Source of the DNA: Heliopora coerulea
Taxonomy: Eukaryota; Cnidaria; Anthozoa; Scleralcyonacea; Helioporidae
Length of the DNA: 64,000 bases
Direction of reading: 5' to 3'
NCBI GenBank assembly: GCA_030142905.1
Contig: JASJOG010000017.1
Span: forward strand, 186,001 to 250,000
The notes under the pieces are model-generated. The model worked only from the letters and a program-made list of their open reading frames with translations, did no database searches and had not been told where the DNA came from. Both the position numbers and the translations under genes were made by a program. Positions within the stretch are counted from its first letter, which is position 1; every line of letters begins with the position of its first letter. Positions 46,801 to 61,291 of this stretch are shown here, one piece after another.

Positions 46801-49800
46801 CAACTTTGCAAAGTTAATAAAAAGTCCTCATTTACGCAACCTTTAAGGTCGCTTTCCTAGAATTTACACCACTACGTTACATACCCATCTTAGATAACAT
46901 CAGTGTAATTGCATTTACATTTGCACCAGTGTAAACATCGCTCATTTTCTTCGTGATTGGTAGCGCTAAATTATGGACTCTAATTCTTCGTTCGCCTATA
47001 AATGAAACAGTTTTCCTTCCATTAAATTCTTATATAAATTGTTTTTTCATTCAAACCCTTATTTAGTAGCCTAATGCAGAGCATTAACAATGAAATTACT
47101 ATCGCATACAACTACATCCGGCTCTCTTTGCTTAGATATCATTGGGAGTTTAACAGGAAACAAAAAATGAAGGAGCACACGATAGTCAGATAGTAAGAAG
47201 GCATGTCAGGCTGGGTGCCTGAAGGCAATCTGGTCCACTTTAAAGAGATTTCATTGAGAATCATATTTTGCTGTTGAATGACGAGAAGTTACAAAATGGT
47301 CAATTTATTGGCTGACTTAAGCTCTACCTAACATATATTTACCACGCACGTTAAAATCAGTTAAAGACAATGTAAATCATTAGAAACCATTGTCTTGAAT
47401 GTTTTTCTAACAAATACCTACAACCATAAGTATCACTGACAACTAAAGCAAGTGTGCACACATTATTTCTCTTGTATACTTCTTTAACCTCGATTCTTAC
47501 CATTTCAAGGATCAGGATCTTGAAATTTGAAGGAAGAGGGGAAATTTCTCGCTTACTTTCCTTAAAAACCTCCAAATGCATTACAACGCAAGCATAAATT
47601 GCGAAACAGAAAAAAACAACAACATGGGACCAGAAGAACATCGACGAGCATCGAAGATCGGAAAAAGTATCCAAAATCTGTGCTATAAGCGCCTGATCGA
47701 ACTGGAAATCTAATCTGACTTAAAAATACTGAAAGGAATCCCTACTTGTTAAGGCAAACTAGTCTCTAAAACTATGGAGATACCATCTCAAGGTCGCTTT
47801 CCGGTAAGGGAGCCTCTCAGTCATTTCCAATTTTACTTCCTACTTTACCCACAAAGCCATCCCGCTAAATTACATTCGAGATTCGCCACCTGGGTTTTGG
47901 AAAAATTACCCAGTGGCCGGTTCCTCTTATACATAAGTTCAATGCGACTACCAGAATGCTTTTCAAAATCTAGTTTGCATTGTTAATCGGAGCAACAGTC
48001 TTTCCATTTGCTTTGGGAATTCAATATTTGTCTAAGAATAAAAAATCCTCGCAAAATATTCTGGTTGTTGAATTCAGCTGACGTAATAACGAGAGCCAGC
48101 AATTGGACAAATCAAAAACCGATGAATTCTAGATCGACCATTGTGCAGACGTCTTCGCTGACGTTGAAAGACCCCATTCGCCATTATGGAGGACAAACTT
48201 TAGTAACTGAAATCATTCCGCCTTTACTATGTCATCATCGTCTCACAATCAAACCAAAATGCTTCATAAACACTATTCCAAGATGTCTTATTAGTGATAC
48301 ACTGCCTGAAATAAGACCACATAATTTTGTTGTCTATCAAACAAATACAATCACCTCGAGAACTTGTGTACAATAAAGCTGATTGAAAGCAAGCCAGGTC
48401 AGTGTCAGTCAGTGATTCTTCGATGGATATCTGCATTGCAAATACAGCGTCGGGATTAACGTTTGGCAACGAAAGCAGATCAGTTGATCGCACGAAAAAA
48501 TTACCATGGAATGTGTGAATACTAAGACCTAACGGAAACAAACGAAAAAAAAAATTTTGTCAGTGCTAAAACCTTTGAAAATTGTGTTTCTAGAAGCTGT
48601 TTTATACTACATTTGAATTGACCACTTCTGCATCTCCAATAATACTGCATGTTGGTAGAGATTCTGTCAGGTGAGGGTGAAAGCTAACTCAATTATAACT
48701 ATTTCATTTCAATCAACTTCTTCTCGGCAGGACCAGTCTCCTATCATTTTACTCTAGCTAATGCCAAACGATTTTACTTTAAAGGGGAGAGATCCAGCCA
48801 GTAAAGGGTAATGATGTCTCTTTTCTTGTCTTCAAGCATAATACCATGCGATATTTAAGTATAATACCATGCGATATTTAAGGATTTTTTCAGACCTAAC
48901 AAGACCATGGGCAACGAAAAATTGGTGGGTGAAGTTAGAAAAAGAGCACTGCGCAGACAGCTAAACGACAAACAGAAAGGTTTATAGGTAATACTCCGCC
49001 AAAAAGGAGATATCGAGCCATTGACATTTGGAGCGAAAGCCCTCGTACAATCACCATTATAATATGAAGGTCGCATATTATGTAACTTAGCCTTAAGACC
49101 TGAATGGAGCGCCCGTTTGACCAAACATTGATAAGTGGAGGCCAGCCTTTACAAAAATCACAGCAGCTACCGACAACTAAATAACAACAGTTGAACCTAA
49201 ATGGAAACTCAGTTTTACGGAACTTGATATCTTACTCCCAGACGTCGAAAAATGGACTTATATCTGAGACGACTTCAAACCAGAGATGGAATTTTTGTCA
49301 CTGAAACGATGGGCTTTTGACGGGGATTGAACCGCCAAGCCGATTTTACAATTCCAGGATATTTCGCCCAAGTGTGGCCTTGTAAAAAATATCCGAAGCA
49401 AACAGAAAATTCTCCGTCCATTTCAAAACGTCGATTCAATATTAATTTTGTCTCTACACGTTCATGAACTGCAGTACGTTCATGACTGTAATAAGTTGAC
49501 ATACGTCGGCAGACCACCAGTTCAGTAAGGACAGTCAATGAGTGAAATTAATGTTAATGCAAAAACAATCATTTGATTCACGAACCGAAACTGCAAGTCT
49601 ATTGTATTCAGGGGCGAAACTAGCCCTTTTTCGTTGGGGGGGGGGGGGGGGGGTAGAATTGCCCTGCTAAAATCTATGATGCCCTGCAGCAACGTAGGTA
49701 AAATTGACCAAAATGTATATATGGAAGCCTGCTTCAGTCTGGCTGCATTTGAACTAAATTCCTACTGTCTGTTATGGGATGGCACAGTGGCAAAAGAGAA

Positions 49801-52800
49801 TAGTTAAAAATAAATAAAAATTAGCAAGATCACGAAAAATAATTGTCGAATTGAATTGACATAGCTACAGTATACATGTATGTGCGTGCACATGTACCGC
49901 TGTACAACCGCTGCGTGTATAATGTACAGAATTCTTAATGGTATTGAACTCAGAACTATTTTCTGGAGTCTGTGCATAATTGCGTCAATGTAATTATCAC
50001 TTTTATTGCCAATTTTATAAATTTTAATTTACTCAACACTGTGCAGCTGAGAGCCTGCGCCTGGGCTGCGCTGCCCTAGTACCCTGCAAGGTCTCCGATT
50101 CCCCTGCAAATCAGAGTTTCTAGTATTTTGGGGGTGTCACACCCCCCTTGAGTTTTGCCCCCGATTGTATTCGTGGAGTGGAATGCCTTTTTGTTAGGAA
50201 TTTGTCACTGGCGTTTTAACATGATAAGATCATCTCTTCTCAATGCAAAATTTAAAATGCATTTAAAATGAAATTCATGTTCAGAATTTGAAGTCAAGCT
50301 CTACGTCAGAGACATTTTAGTTCGAGGTAATAGAGCAACATAATTGAACCTGATGAATTGGCCTAGACTTCGACAAATGGTACTAAGCATTAAACGTATG
50401 TAGAAGGAATAAAATCTCATTGAATTGAATAGGGTGGGCAGAGAAGGTCAATAATGTTTTTATCAAATCTTCCTTGAATAAGAAAACGTGATGCGATGCA
50501 TTTTAAATATAGAGTCGAAGAAACATGAGCTTATCACTCTAAAACCTAAACCAAACGATCAATTCGTAATACTATGGAGTTCCAACTCCTGACAGACCCT
50601 CTACTTAGAAAAATGAAAGGAAAAATAAATTGTAATCATAATCATAATAATAAACAAAAAATGCACAATGCATTATTCAATGCTAATATCTTCCTTTTAC
50701 CTTTGGTACATCTAACCCGCATAACAGCTTCAAATCCGATTTTTCTGGTTAAGTAACGACTAGAAATGCAGAACAGAATAAAAATGTTTTAGTAAGGAAC
50801 GACAGGAAGAGCTACATAGGACCCAACTAATCCTTAAGATTCCATAAATCAATTTATTATACATGACAATCGAGGATCACAATGATAGTCGACTTTATAT
50901 AACTTACACCAGTTCATTCTCGAATTTCTTAACCATCGCGTGATTTTTAGAAATATGGAAATTTGGGAAATACGAGACACATCCACCAGAATACTTTGAA
51001 GCACACACTAGAGGAACAGAATATACATAATTAGAACTATAATCGATTTCCTGAATTCGTATAGTAAGCTTTTACAGCATTGCTAAAACACAATCTATTC
51101 CATAAGCCATAAAACAAAAACTTGTAATTCCTGGAACGATGAATCGCTTGTCAACTTCAGATGCCATTAATTTTAAATGATTTCAGTTTCAAAATTCGAC
51201 GATGATAAATCCCTGCATTTCCCTAGCACTCTCACACTCTCACACTCTCACGCCAATCAAGAATATCGAAACTCTCACATAAATCTGGGCTAATCTAAGC
51301 TAAGACTAGAACGCAAAAATTATGCATGAGAAAAAGTTATTTTAAACAAACGTTTTGACATAGCCTGACAGGCAGTTGAGGTAAGTTCTAGACCGTCCTA
51401 ACGCATAAGTTGATAGGTAACAATTTAAAAGAAAACTAGATTCACTTACTCAGTGATGCAATATCAGAATACTGCGAAGACAGTAAGAAAACATCCACAG
51501 AAACTTGATCTGCAGCGCAATCTAACGCAAGCTTCTTGTAAAAGTCTGTCGCTGGGTTTAATTTAACTGCATCCTGAAACGCAACAGCATGAATGAGAAA
51601 TTTCATGTGAAATACAGCGAAACTGTGCTTCATAAACGGAATTTGTTAAACTAATGTGTAACCTTGGAGTGCTTTGTTTCAGCAGTATAGCACTATTATA
51701 TTCCGTAAAGCATACTAGCCCCTTCAGTTTTGTACTATTTTTTTAATATTCCGCTCTCTCTCAAATGTAGTCATAAGCTAAGTTTTTCATTATGTTTAAT
51801 TTAACGATTAATCAAACATGCTATCGTTTACTCGTTCACTCAATCCATTCACCAATCGACTCAACCACTGACTCACTCCCCCGCTGACTATCTCACTCAC
51901 CCAAATACACGCTCGGTAACTCACCCATCCACGCACCTACTTGATCGCTCGTTCGTTTGTTCGTTAATTCGACATCATCACTTTGATCTTCATCATCCTC
52001 ATCACTACCCTTTTCATCATTATTATTACCACAACCATTGTTATCATCATCGTCATCACTGTCACCGTCATGATCGTCATTATCTTAACCATAATCAACC
52101 TCAACATCTTCATCATCATCATCAGCAGCAGCAGCAGCATTATTATTGCCGTAATCGTTATCATAACTGTATCTTCAACGTCATCATTATTAGCATTATC
52201 GTTCATAATCAGTACCATACTCGTTATCGTTTATCATCAACGTAACTATCGCCATCTTCACTTTCGTCCGCCTCATCCTCATCGTGATTGCAATTCTCAT
52301 GTCATCGACGTCACCATTGTCGTTGTGGCAGATTTCATCAAAATTCATAACTAGCGTATTTATTCCAATAGACGCCCCGGGCGATTATTAAAAAATTGAG
52401 CTCTAAATGGAAGCGTTTATTAGAGAGAGGCGTTTATTTCAAAATTTAATATTTCAACCTTAAAAATAGAAAATGTTCACACGATTTCACGCAAATGTTC
52501 ACACAATGTCGATTTCACGCAAGTGTTCACACAATGTCAATTTCATCGTCATCATCGTTAGTAATAAAAGATAGAAGGTTCGTTAACTGCGCCCTCAACA
52601 TCAGAATGAGCGATTAAAAAGAAAAAGAAAAATTCGCAAAATTCAACTATGAAATTTTCACTCATATTCTACGTCATCGTATCAGACTCAAAAAAAAAAG
52701 TTCGTCATCTGCGTCCTCAAAATCCGAATCACTGATGGTCTTGCAAGGTTCGGGCCTAACGTATTCTCGCAGGACTGAAAGTTGAGACTGGAGCTGTCTC

Positions 52801-55800
52801 GCTCCAGTTTCTCACGGCTGTTCTTCCTTGAAACAGTGAATGAATTGATTTTTCAGATTCGTCGACTGAAAGGTTAAGCGCGCAGGCTTGGAAGGATTTC
52901 ACAATTTCACAAACCAGCCCATTTGGTTTACTGGGGTGCGTTTCTTGGAAGAGGGCAGTTTGTTGGAGGGGACGTTTATTGGAGGGGGGGCGTTCATTGG
53001 AGGGGGCGTTCATTTGAGGGGAGCGTTTAATGGAAAGGGGGCGTTTATCGGAAAGAGGCGTTCATTATATAGGGGGCGTCTATTGGAATAAACTCGGTAC
53101 TGTCGTCAATACCGTTACAAACACAGTTAGCCTTAGAATAAACCAATCATTTGTAACATATTTTAAAACTTAAAGTAGCAAGTTTATGACTTGCGTCTTC
53201 CTCAAATTTACAAAAGTTACAAAAGAATTGCCGCACACAAATTTTCACTTCATCGCTCCAAAGATCGTAATATCACTACTCACGATTCCTACATGTTTTA
53301 GAGCTTACAGAAAGTTTCTCTGGTTTCGTTTCGTTTATTTCATCCCAGCATGTCTACGTTACGATTGGCAAATGTTAGGTTATGTTCATCTGACTAACCT
53401 GTGGTTTGGATTTTACACCCGGTTCGTCTCGGTTTTGTAATGCACCAGGTCCAATAGATGGCAAGGTAGTTTGAAAAACTGTAATACGTCCACCAGTAGC
53501 TGACTATGAAACATTAAAATAATCATTACCTTACACAAAGCAGGACTTAAGAGCACAAAACAACGTCATAAATCCAATCGTTATTCAATGTGCGATTTAA
53601 AACAGCAGAGATTTTGTCACCCTCGCTGAGGGTTGGTTTATTTTTAGTAGATACCAGTCGACAGATTTCTAATTCACAGTCTTGAATTCTACATTGATAT
53701 TGCCAAAGGCGTATACATTGTGGACGGCATACCAGCGTTATCGCTTATGATGGGGTAAAACTAACCTTACCATACTCACATAATTGGCAAAACCCGATTT
53801 CTTTGGGATAAAAATAAACAAACAAATATAAAAAAAAAAAAAACCAAAACAAAAACAAATATAAAACTCGCAAAGATTATGCAAACATGACCATTCATAT
53901 GTAACTATGTGAAAAATGCACATGCCACCAGTTAATGTCACAACCATGCATGCTGTCAGATGGTCATGCACTCTTCGTCAACGTGTTCAACGTATTTTAC
54001 ATACCAATAGTTTTAAAGCCGCTTGTACGGCGGCTCCAGCGGCACTATGAATATCATGAGTTGAAGCAAATGTTTCCGGTAAACTATCCAGGAATTGTAT
54101 GATCATCTGAAAGGAATCCAAATTAACAAGTATTAGAACTCGACCTTTCCGACTGTCTGATTGGAAAAAATTGGAAACATAAGGTTTGCTCTTGCGCGTT
54201 GACTGGCAAATGTTGTTTCGTTGCAAATAAAATTCTACTGATGCAAGTTACACTCTCCTTTGTAAACATGAGATCGTTCAGCCTATGTCGGGCCAAGTTG
54301 TCAAAAAAGATATGAGTTGACCAACAAGAAATCAATGATAAGAGTTAATAATGGAATAATAAAACAATAGTAAAACTTGGATGTCAGAAAATATCGTGAT
54401 TTAGTGGTGGTTGCACAAACAAATCACGACATTTTGCGATAACCGAGTTTGCTCTCCCACATCGAGTAACTATTAATTCCAGTTGGAAAATAAGTCAGGT
54501 CAAAACATAATTTCCAAATTGGACTCAGTGAAAAATTATCTACAATTATTAGTTTCGAAATTTATCAAGTGATTGGAGATGCATTTTATACATTGAGATT
54601 TATTATTTTCCGAAATTGATATATCGGTGTGCGGCAAATCTTTAACTAAAACCTATCTTCGTACGAAGTATAAGGACCATCTTAAAGTTAAAACAATCAC
54701 GGGCAAAGCTTGCAGACGGTGTTTCATTTTCGATACCATTATGTCTTTTAAGACAGTCTACCGCGATACATAAAACAAAACCCTAAAATACAAGAAGACC
54801 TAAAACTGATCAAAATAGTCGTGGTTTCGAAAGGAAAAATGTTCAATGCTTACTTAATGAAAACCAATCTCGTATCGCCGACTCTACGAAGACATACTTT
54901 GCACGGAAATTTGTAGAAACTGATGAAGTAAAGTTGCCACAACACAATTCCAACCATTAGCACAAAATAGTTCTCACTGAAGGTTAATCTCCAAACAAGA
55001 CTTACAATGAAACCAAAGACAAGTTAACGCTTTAGCTTCTGTACACCGTAAAGATGGAGGATGACCGTTAGTAAACGACTGGTGGTATTCGCAAACCTCT
55101 TGTTGGAAGAACTAGTGTTTCACGTGCTGTATAAGCATTAACTCATTTTACTATGCCAAACATGAATAAATCGAGTTCCAACAGAACAAGTCCTTCATTT
55201 TTTTGCATAACTTCTTTGGTTTTCATCATGCTGTCCAATTGCTCAAGGTAGACAAATCGAAAATCAGCGAACTAAGTTCTCATCATTGGCTGTAAGCTGT
55301 AGATCTTTTTGTTTTGAGACTTATTTTTCGCTCGATACTGATTCTCTTCTTTTCGCGTTTACTTCGTTTCCAAAGATTTATTTCACGTTCCGAGATTTAT
55401 TCTGCTTTTCGGGATTTGTGTGTATCTTATTTTTTTTTTTTTTATTTTATTATTTTTTTTTTTTACCTCGAGTTAATTTCGGGTGTCGAAACTCGTTTTA
55501 TACTTCGAAATCTAATTTCTAGCTGAGATTTATTACTCTCTCCGACATGTATTTTCTATTCCAAGATATATTCTGTGCTTCCAGATCTATAATGTCACTC
55601 GGAATTTATTTTTAGGTTCGATATTGAATGTGGATCGACATTTATTTTGTGAACTGAGATTTACTTCGTTGACCTCTTTGTTTGTTTGTTTGTTTATTTT
55701 TTCTACCAAGAGATATGTTTTGTTTCAGGATTCATAAAGTTACTCTACCTCTTTGTTTTCCCTAATGTTCACCAGCAAATCCTCGGGAGCAGGAAGAAAA

Positions 55801-58800
55801 ATATCTAAATAAACAAAAGCGCGAACAAATTCTTTAGCGGATGCAAGATTTACGGGCGGAACAAACATTCAACCAGATACTTATCCAGTAACTTGCTGAA
55901 TTTGTATTTAATAAAGATCCTCAGTAAGCTAAAAGCTAGTTTACACGAGGTATAATATAAATATTTAAGAAAGATAAGAATTAACTTATGAATTCTATAC
56001 TAAAAATTACAATTACTCAAACAAATAAATTGATTGAGAATATTAAATATACCAAATCGAGCTGTTTAAGAAGAGCAGATATGAATTAAGATTTAGATGA
56101 AAGTTGAATGAAATTGAATCATCAAGGGATGAGCTGTTGGCAAAAAGGTTGGCCTTTCACGGTAGAGCAATGATGTTTCATAGTGACAATATCTTCGCAG
56201 AAATACTAGATTTCACTATTTTTGACAGCCTCAGTAAATTTTTATCACTCAAGAGCTTGCAAACTCCACTCCGTCCCAAGCTAGCTCCATTCTCAGGTAC
56301 CGTCACCCTTGGACTTGGGCTCTTTCGACGGCGCTTTACCGTGCGGATTACGTGGAAACATGAATCGTTCACACGAATTGCAATATTAGAAAAAAGTTCA
56401 AATCTTAAAAAGCTCAAACTCGCAAAACACTTCTAATACGTGCTTTGTCAAAAAATGCATCAATTACTGTTTCAAAGTATTTAGAGTAGCAGAACTCTGG
56501 CCAGTTCTGTAAAAAGGTGATTTACTTCAGCTTTAATTACAGTTCATTACACAAGCAAAATAGTACACTCTGAATCAACCCTGTTATCAGATCCGCTCAG
56601 AAAAGAGTAGTCACTTCTAATGACAGAGCACGGATATGAGGGTGCGTGAAACATGACATCACCTACTGGGTTGTACCTCTAGAATCATACCAAATTATGC
56701 CAACATATTCTTTCATAGATGTTGAAACGTTATCCTGAGACTTTTATGTCAGTTGCGTTTCGAACGACGAACTTGAAGAATAAATCAATGACGATATCTT
56801 AAAGAAATTTGATTTAATATTTTTCTTTTCTTACTGGAAATCCTTATACAACTGGTTTAGCTACCTGTACATTGTTCAATTTAACTACAATTTAACTGCT
56901 ATAAAGACCATTAAACCGTCTTATTAAAAGTCTTATATAACTGTCTCTTGTTCTCCAACAAAACACATATTTCCTTACCTTCCACATCTGACACTATTAA
57001 CATATGTGGTTGACTTTGATCGTTCTGAAAAAAATATATAGTTATGCGATTAACACTGGTAGAGATTCAAGACGACAGTATAAATTCTAGCTCAGAGATC
57101 GGCAACCCTAGGGAGGCACGCGTGGCACAACTGGCATGCAAGAACATTGATCCAGGCTCGCCAAGTAAATTAAAGACTATCGGAATCAAATATGATTGCT
57201 GTTCAGAACAGGTATGAAAGATAACTGGTTCATGGAAATACGTAAGCATTTAAAACATGCCCTAAAGCTGTTGACAGATAGTATGGGAGGGACTTGTCAA
57301 AATGCGGCTGAAAAACCAGTTGATTTGCGACAAATACATAAGTTTGAAAACAGACTTGCTATTGCTTGTACTGCAAATAGTGTAAATGATGTCATTCTGG
57401 ATTCCCCTGGTTACATTTGATAACTTTCGAGGCCTAAAGAAGCGTTTAATGCAACACAGGTCAATAAAACATGCAGTACAAATTTTATATCGACAGTGGG
57501 CAAACAAAAGATTCCCGACCCATGTCTAGCAGATCCGCAGTTGACAACACTACCACCGGATGATTGGGACAGACCTGATTCTGTATCACAAATAATAAAA
57601 CCAGGCCTCCAGGCTGGGATCCCTCGGCAAAAAGAGCAAAAACCGCCAATTACGACGAAGTTACGGGGAGAAATTTCAAGTTTCAATAATCGATATTAGA
57701 GGAATCTACTCTAGGGATCTACCCAGGGGAGTAGCAAAGTCTTGATAGTCAGAGGGATGCATTACTCGATTTTGCCAACGAAGTGGGTGTGGCCTGGGTC
57801 TGGTATAAAATAACGGAGTTTATTTTGTACAATTGAATTTTTTCTTCATTATTTCATTATATGTTATCAAGCGTAAATCTTAAATACTAATTGTAACCAC
57901 CGCAACAGATTTACTAAATAGTTGTTTCACAGTCAATGCAGCTCAGAACAAAACAAACCTTAAAAATACAATAATCTGTCTAGAGTTTCACACATTTAGT
58001 AGGCCGAAAAGTTTCTAAAACAAATGCTTACTTTTATTTCTTAAGATATGCTCAGAAAAGTTTACTCTTAAGTTACTTGACATCTAGGGGAATCCTTTTT
58101 TACCAAATTTCTCAGGTTTGGAGGTATTTACAGGCAATTACCAGGCCTACGATTAACAGATAACAGTGTGTAGGAGACATTTAACAACCAATTGATTCAT
58201 TTTCATGAAAAATAATACTAACAACATACGAAAGGTATACGTTAAAGGTTCCACGCATTAGAAGTACAGATTAAACTTCAGTGTAGTACACTGCAACTCA
58301 CTTCCTCTTTGGATGTGATAAAATCAGAGCGCCAAAATACTAAGAGTTGTTTGACTAAGAACAGATTTATTATACTGGCCAAATTTATCACGTACATTGT
58401 TATATCTATAAATATAACATATAAGTAAGACATACTTACTCTAAGATTATAAAAATTTACGGATTTATTAAAGGTCAAAAATCCTATAAGGGCTCGAGAA
58501 TCGCCCGGAATTTTATCGAGATTTTCTTTTATTAGTTGGCATGCCATCTTTAAATAACCTAGAAAGAAAGACAAAACAAAAATTGAGTACAGCCAGTTGA
58601 ACACGAACATAAATTGCCAAAGTGTCATTCAGATAAGACTTACGGCAGTACAGAATATGACTCCTAAATCTGGCTAAATGATCACCGTTAACGATCCAAT
58701 ACTAACCCTGAAACCACCAGATGATCAGTACGGTCCATCGAGCCATTTACACGGTGCTTAGAATGAAAACAACGTTCCTCAAGCTCTAACCTCAGAAGAA

Positions 58801-61247
58801 CTATTTCTGAGTCCCTAACCTCAGAAATCGTTTTGCCTAGGTTGGAGCATGACGAACGTTCATCTGTCATTCACTATTGTTTCGGATGAAAAATCTTATT
58901 GCGTGAAGGACAGCAACCCTGACGTTCCCCTTGTGTGTGCTAACGGTCCGTAATGTCTGATCTAGCACGTTTCGCAAAGTAAGACTATTCTCACCGCTTA
59001 ATAACACCAGTATTGTCAGTGGCCATCTATTGTAAACCTCGAAAATTCAATATGACGCAACTTTTCCACAAATTTTTCAAATATATAACGTTCTTGCTAC
59101 TCTAGCCATTGTGGGTTAATTAGTCCCTTATGTTTAAGAATTTCACCATCTTCAGAAAACTAAGAGTACGTTTAAAGACAATTACCTGTTTCGATAGCAT
59201 TAAATGAGACATCAAACGCAAACACATACGACGCTGGCTGGGGGGCTCTCAGCTAAAATTTATATTAAAAAAATAGGAAAAACAAATTAGCACTTACTTC
59301 TCGAATTTCTAAGTTATACAATTGGAAATCACGTCTACAACCTATACCAGTAGAGTTCTCTTTTGGTATTCAAATTTGTAAGACGTTAGAAAAAGCAGAG
59401 ACGACTGCCGACATTGGACACTTGTCCTGCCACTCATGCACGAAGTTATCTTGGCAAGAAGAGTATTTTAGTTCAAGCTATAAATAGCGGGCTTTAAGAC
59501 ATTCTAGCGTAATTATGTTTAAATCCCATGTAGCATCCACCGACTAAAAATATATTTTATAAAAGACAGCTATTGTTGAAATACAATCCTATTTCCACAA
59601 CAGATACTGGCATACAAAACTGAGGTAGCATGTTTTATGAAAACGTAAAAACGCAACTGGGTTCCTGTGAGTAGAACAGATACTTGATTAACTACAAAGC
59701 AGGGAAATGACTTAAGCGATGCTTTGCCAAAGACTTACCATATATTCTGATGGAGCTATAAATTCATACGTCGCTGATTTAATTTCTGGTCTTCTTATTG
59801 GTTCTCCGTATGATTTAGTTTGAGGATCAAAACAAAAATCTTCCGGAACTAGAACAAACAATAAAAAACTCGTTTGAACTATCAATTAGGTGCGTAAAAT
59901 AAACCATACAATAAACCTTACAAGAATCGAATGCTCAATTAAGCAAACACTTTTTAACATTACTTGACATTTGTTACCATTTATTGATCGAAAACTACGA
60001 AATGCTTCGCTGTAACTTTGCAACGGTGTGATATGTTTCCGCTTACAGATGCAAAAACACATCCTATGCACACCAGGTCTGAGTTAAGGTCTGTTTAGAA
60101 AATTGTTCTAACTTTTGATGGCTGCATGATGGCAACAGAACCTATTAGCGCCTACGCATCAGCAATGCGTGATGACATTCTCCGTATGCGTTATTGACCT
60201 TTAGCTTACTGTAGACCTTTAGACTGTTGCAAAACATCAAAGCAAAATGTTCTAGTTTGCAAGAACAAAAAACAAAACGCTCCCCACTCATCTCTCTGTT
60301 ATCAGAATGCTAACGGTAAAAAAAAAAAAAATAATTCATCAGTATCGTCTGAAGATTACTTGACCGGTAGATAATCATTCTGGAAACAAAAATGTATCTG
60401 AGTTTGGGAACATTCCCACTAGTTTAAATTAAGGTTACACAATTATTTCTCTTTTCAGCCTAAGAATCACGCAAACAACCAAAAGACTCTAAATTAAAAA
60501 AATAGTTAAAATTTAAAAAAACTGAGACATTATTTTGTCCACCGCACATTAATCTACCAGATTGCGAATTTTTAGGTTATGAAAAATTCTTAAGGTTAGC
60601 CTCTTCAACAGGGAACGGACGTTTCAGAGCATTTGTTGGACTTTATTCCGTTCAAGCAAACCACGGCATTCTATTACTGACTTCAAACTAGTTATCTAAG
60701 CTGTAAAATGGCTTGCACGTTTGGTATTTTCGGGAAACAGATGGAACGCCACGGTGTTTCCCCAAAAATATACCCTGAAGGTTTACAATAACCTTAAGAT
60801 GGTGTTCAACAAGAAAATACCGACGTATATGAACATACTTTTTCAGAGCTGTTTTATCACATCTGTACTTAAATTTATGGATGAACAGCTGACAAATCAC
60901 CAGATTGAAACTGTGAGTCTGTTAGGGTTGTACCAAGTTAACATGGTAGACCAATAGAAGTATGTTCTCATGGCTGTAAGCAGAAATTTCTCTTGCGGGT
61001 GTTTGGAGAGGGACATCACCTGTATGAGGGTTAAGTGTCAAATATCACCTTTACTTCACGTTTTTTAAGGCGTTCTGGTGCACTTTTTAGACGTATGGTT
61101 GTGTGGAATGGTATGGTAAAACTTTATTTAACTACGCTGACCTCGACAACGTTAGCTGATTTTCATAAGCGGCGTCACACATTTATATACACAAATTTAA
61201 AATATTATGAAAAATATGTTTTATAAATACTATAAAATACCATAATG

Positions 61248-61291
<44 letters not shown>

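Noticed and set aside
51964..52354. Open frames on both strands rich in Ile, Met and Val
   Set aside because: They are produced by the ATC/ATT triplet repeat and have no protein-like composition.
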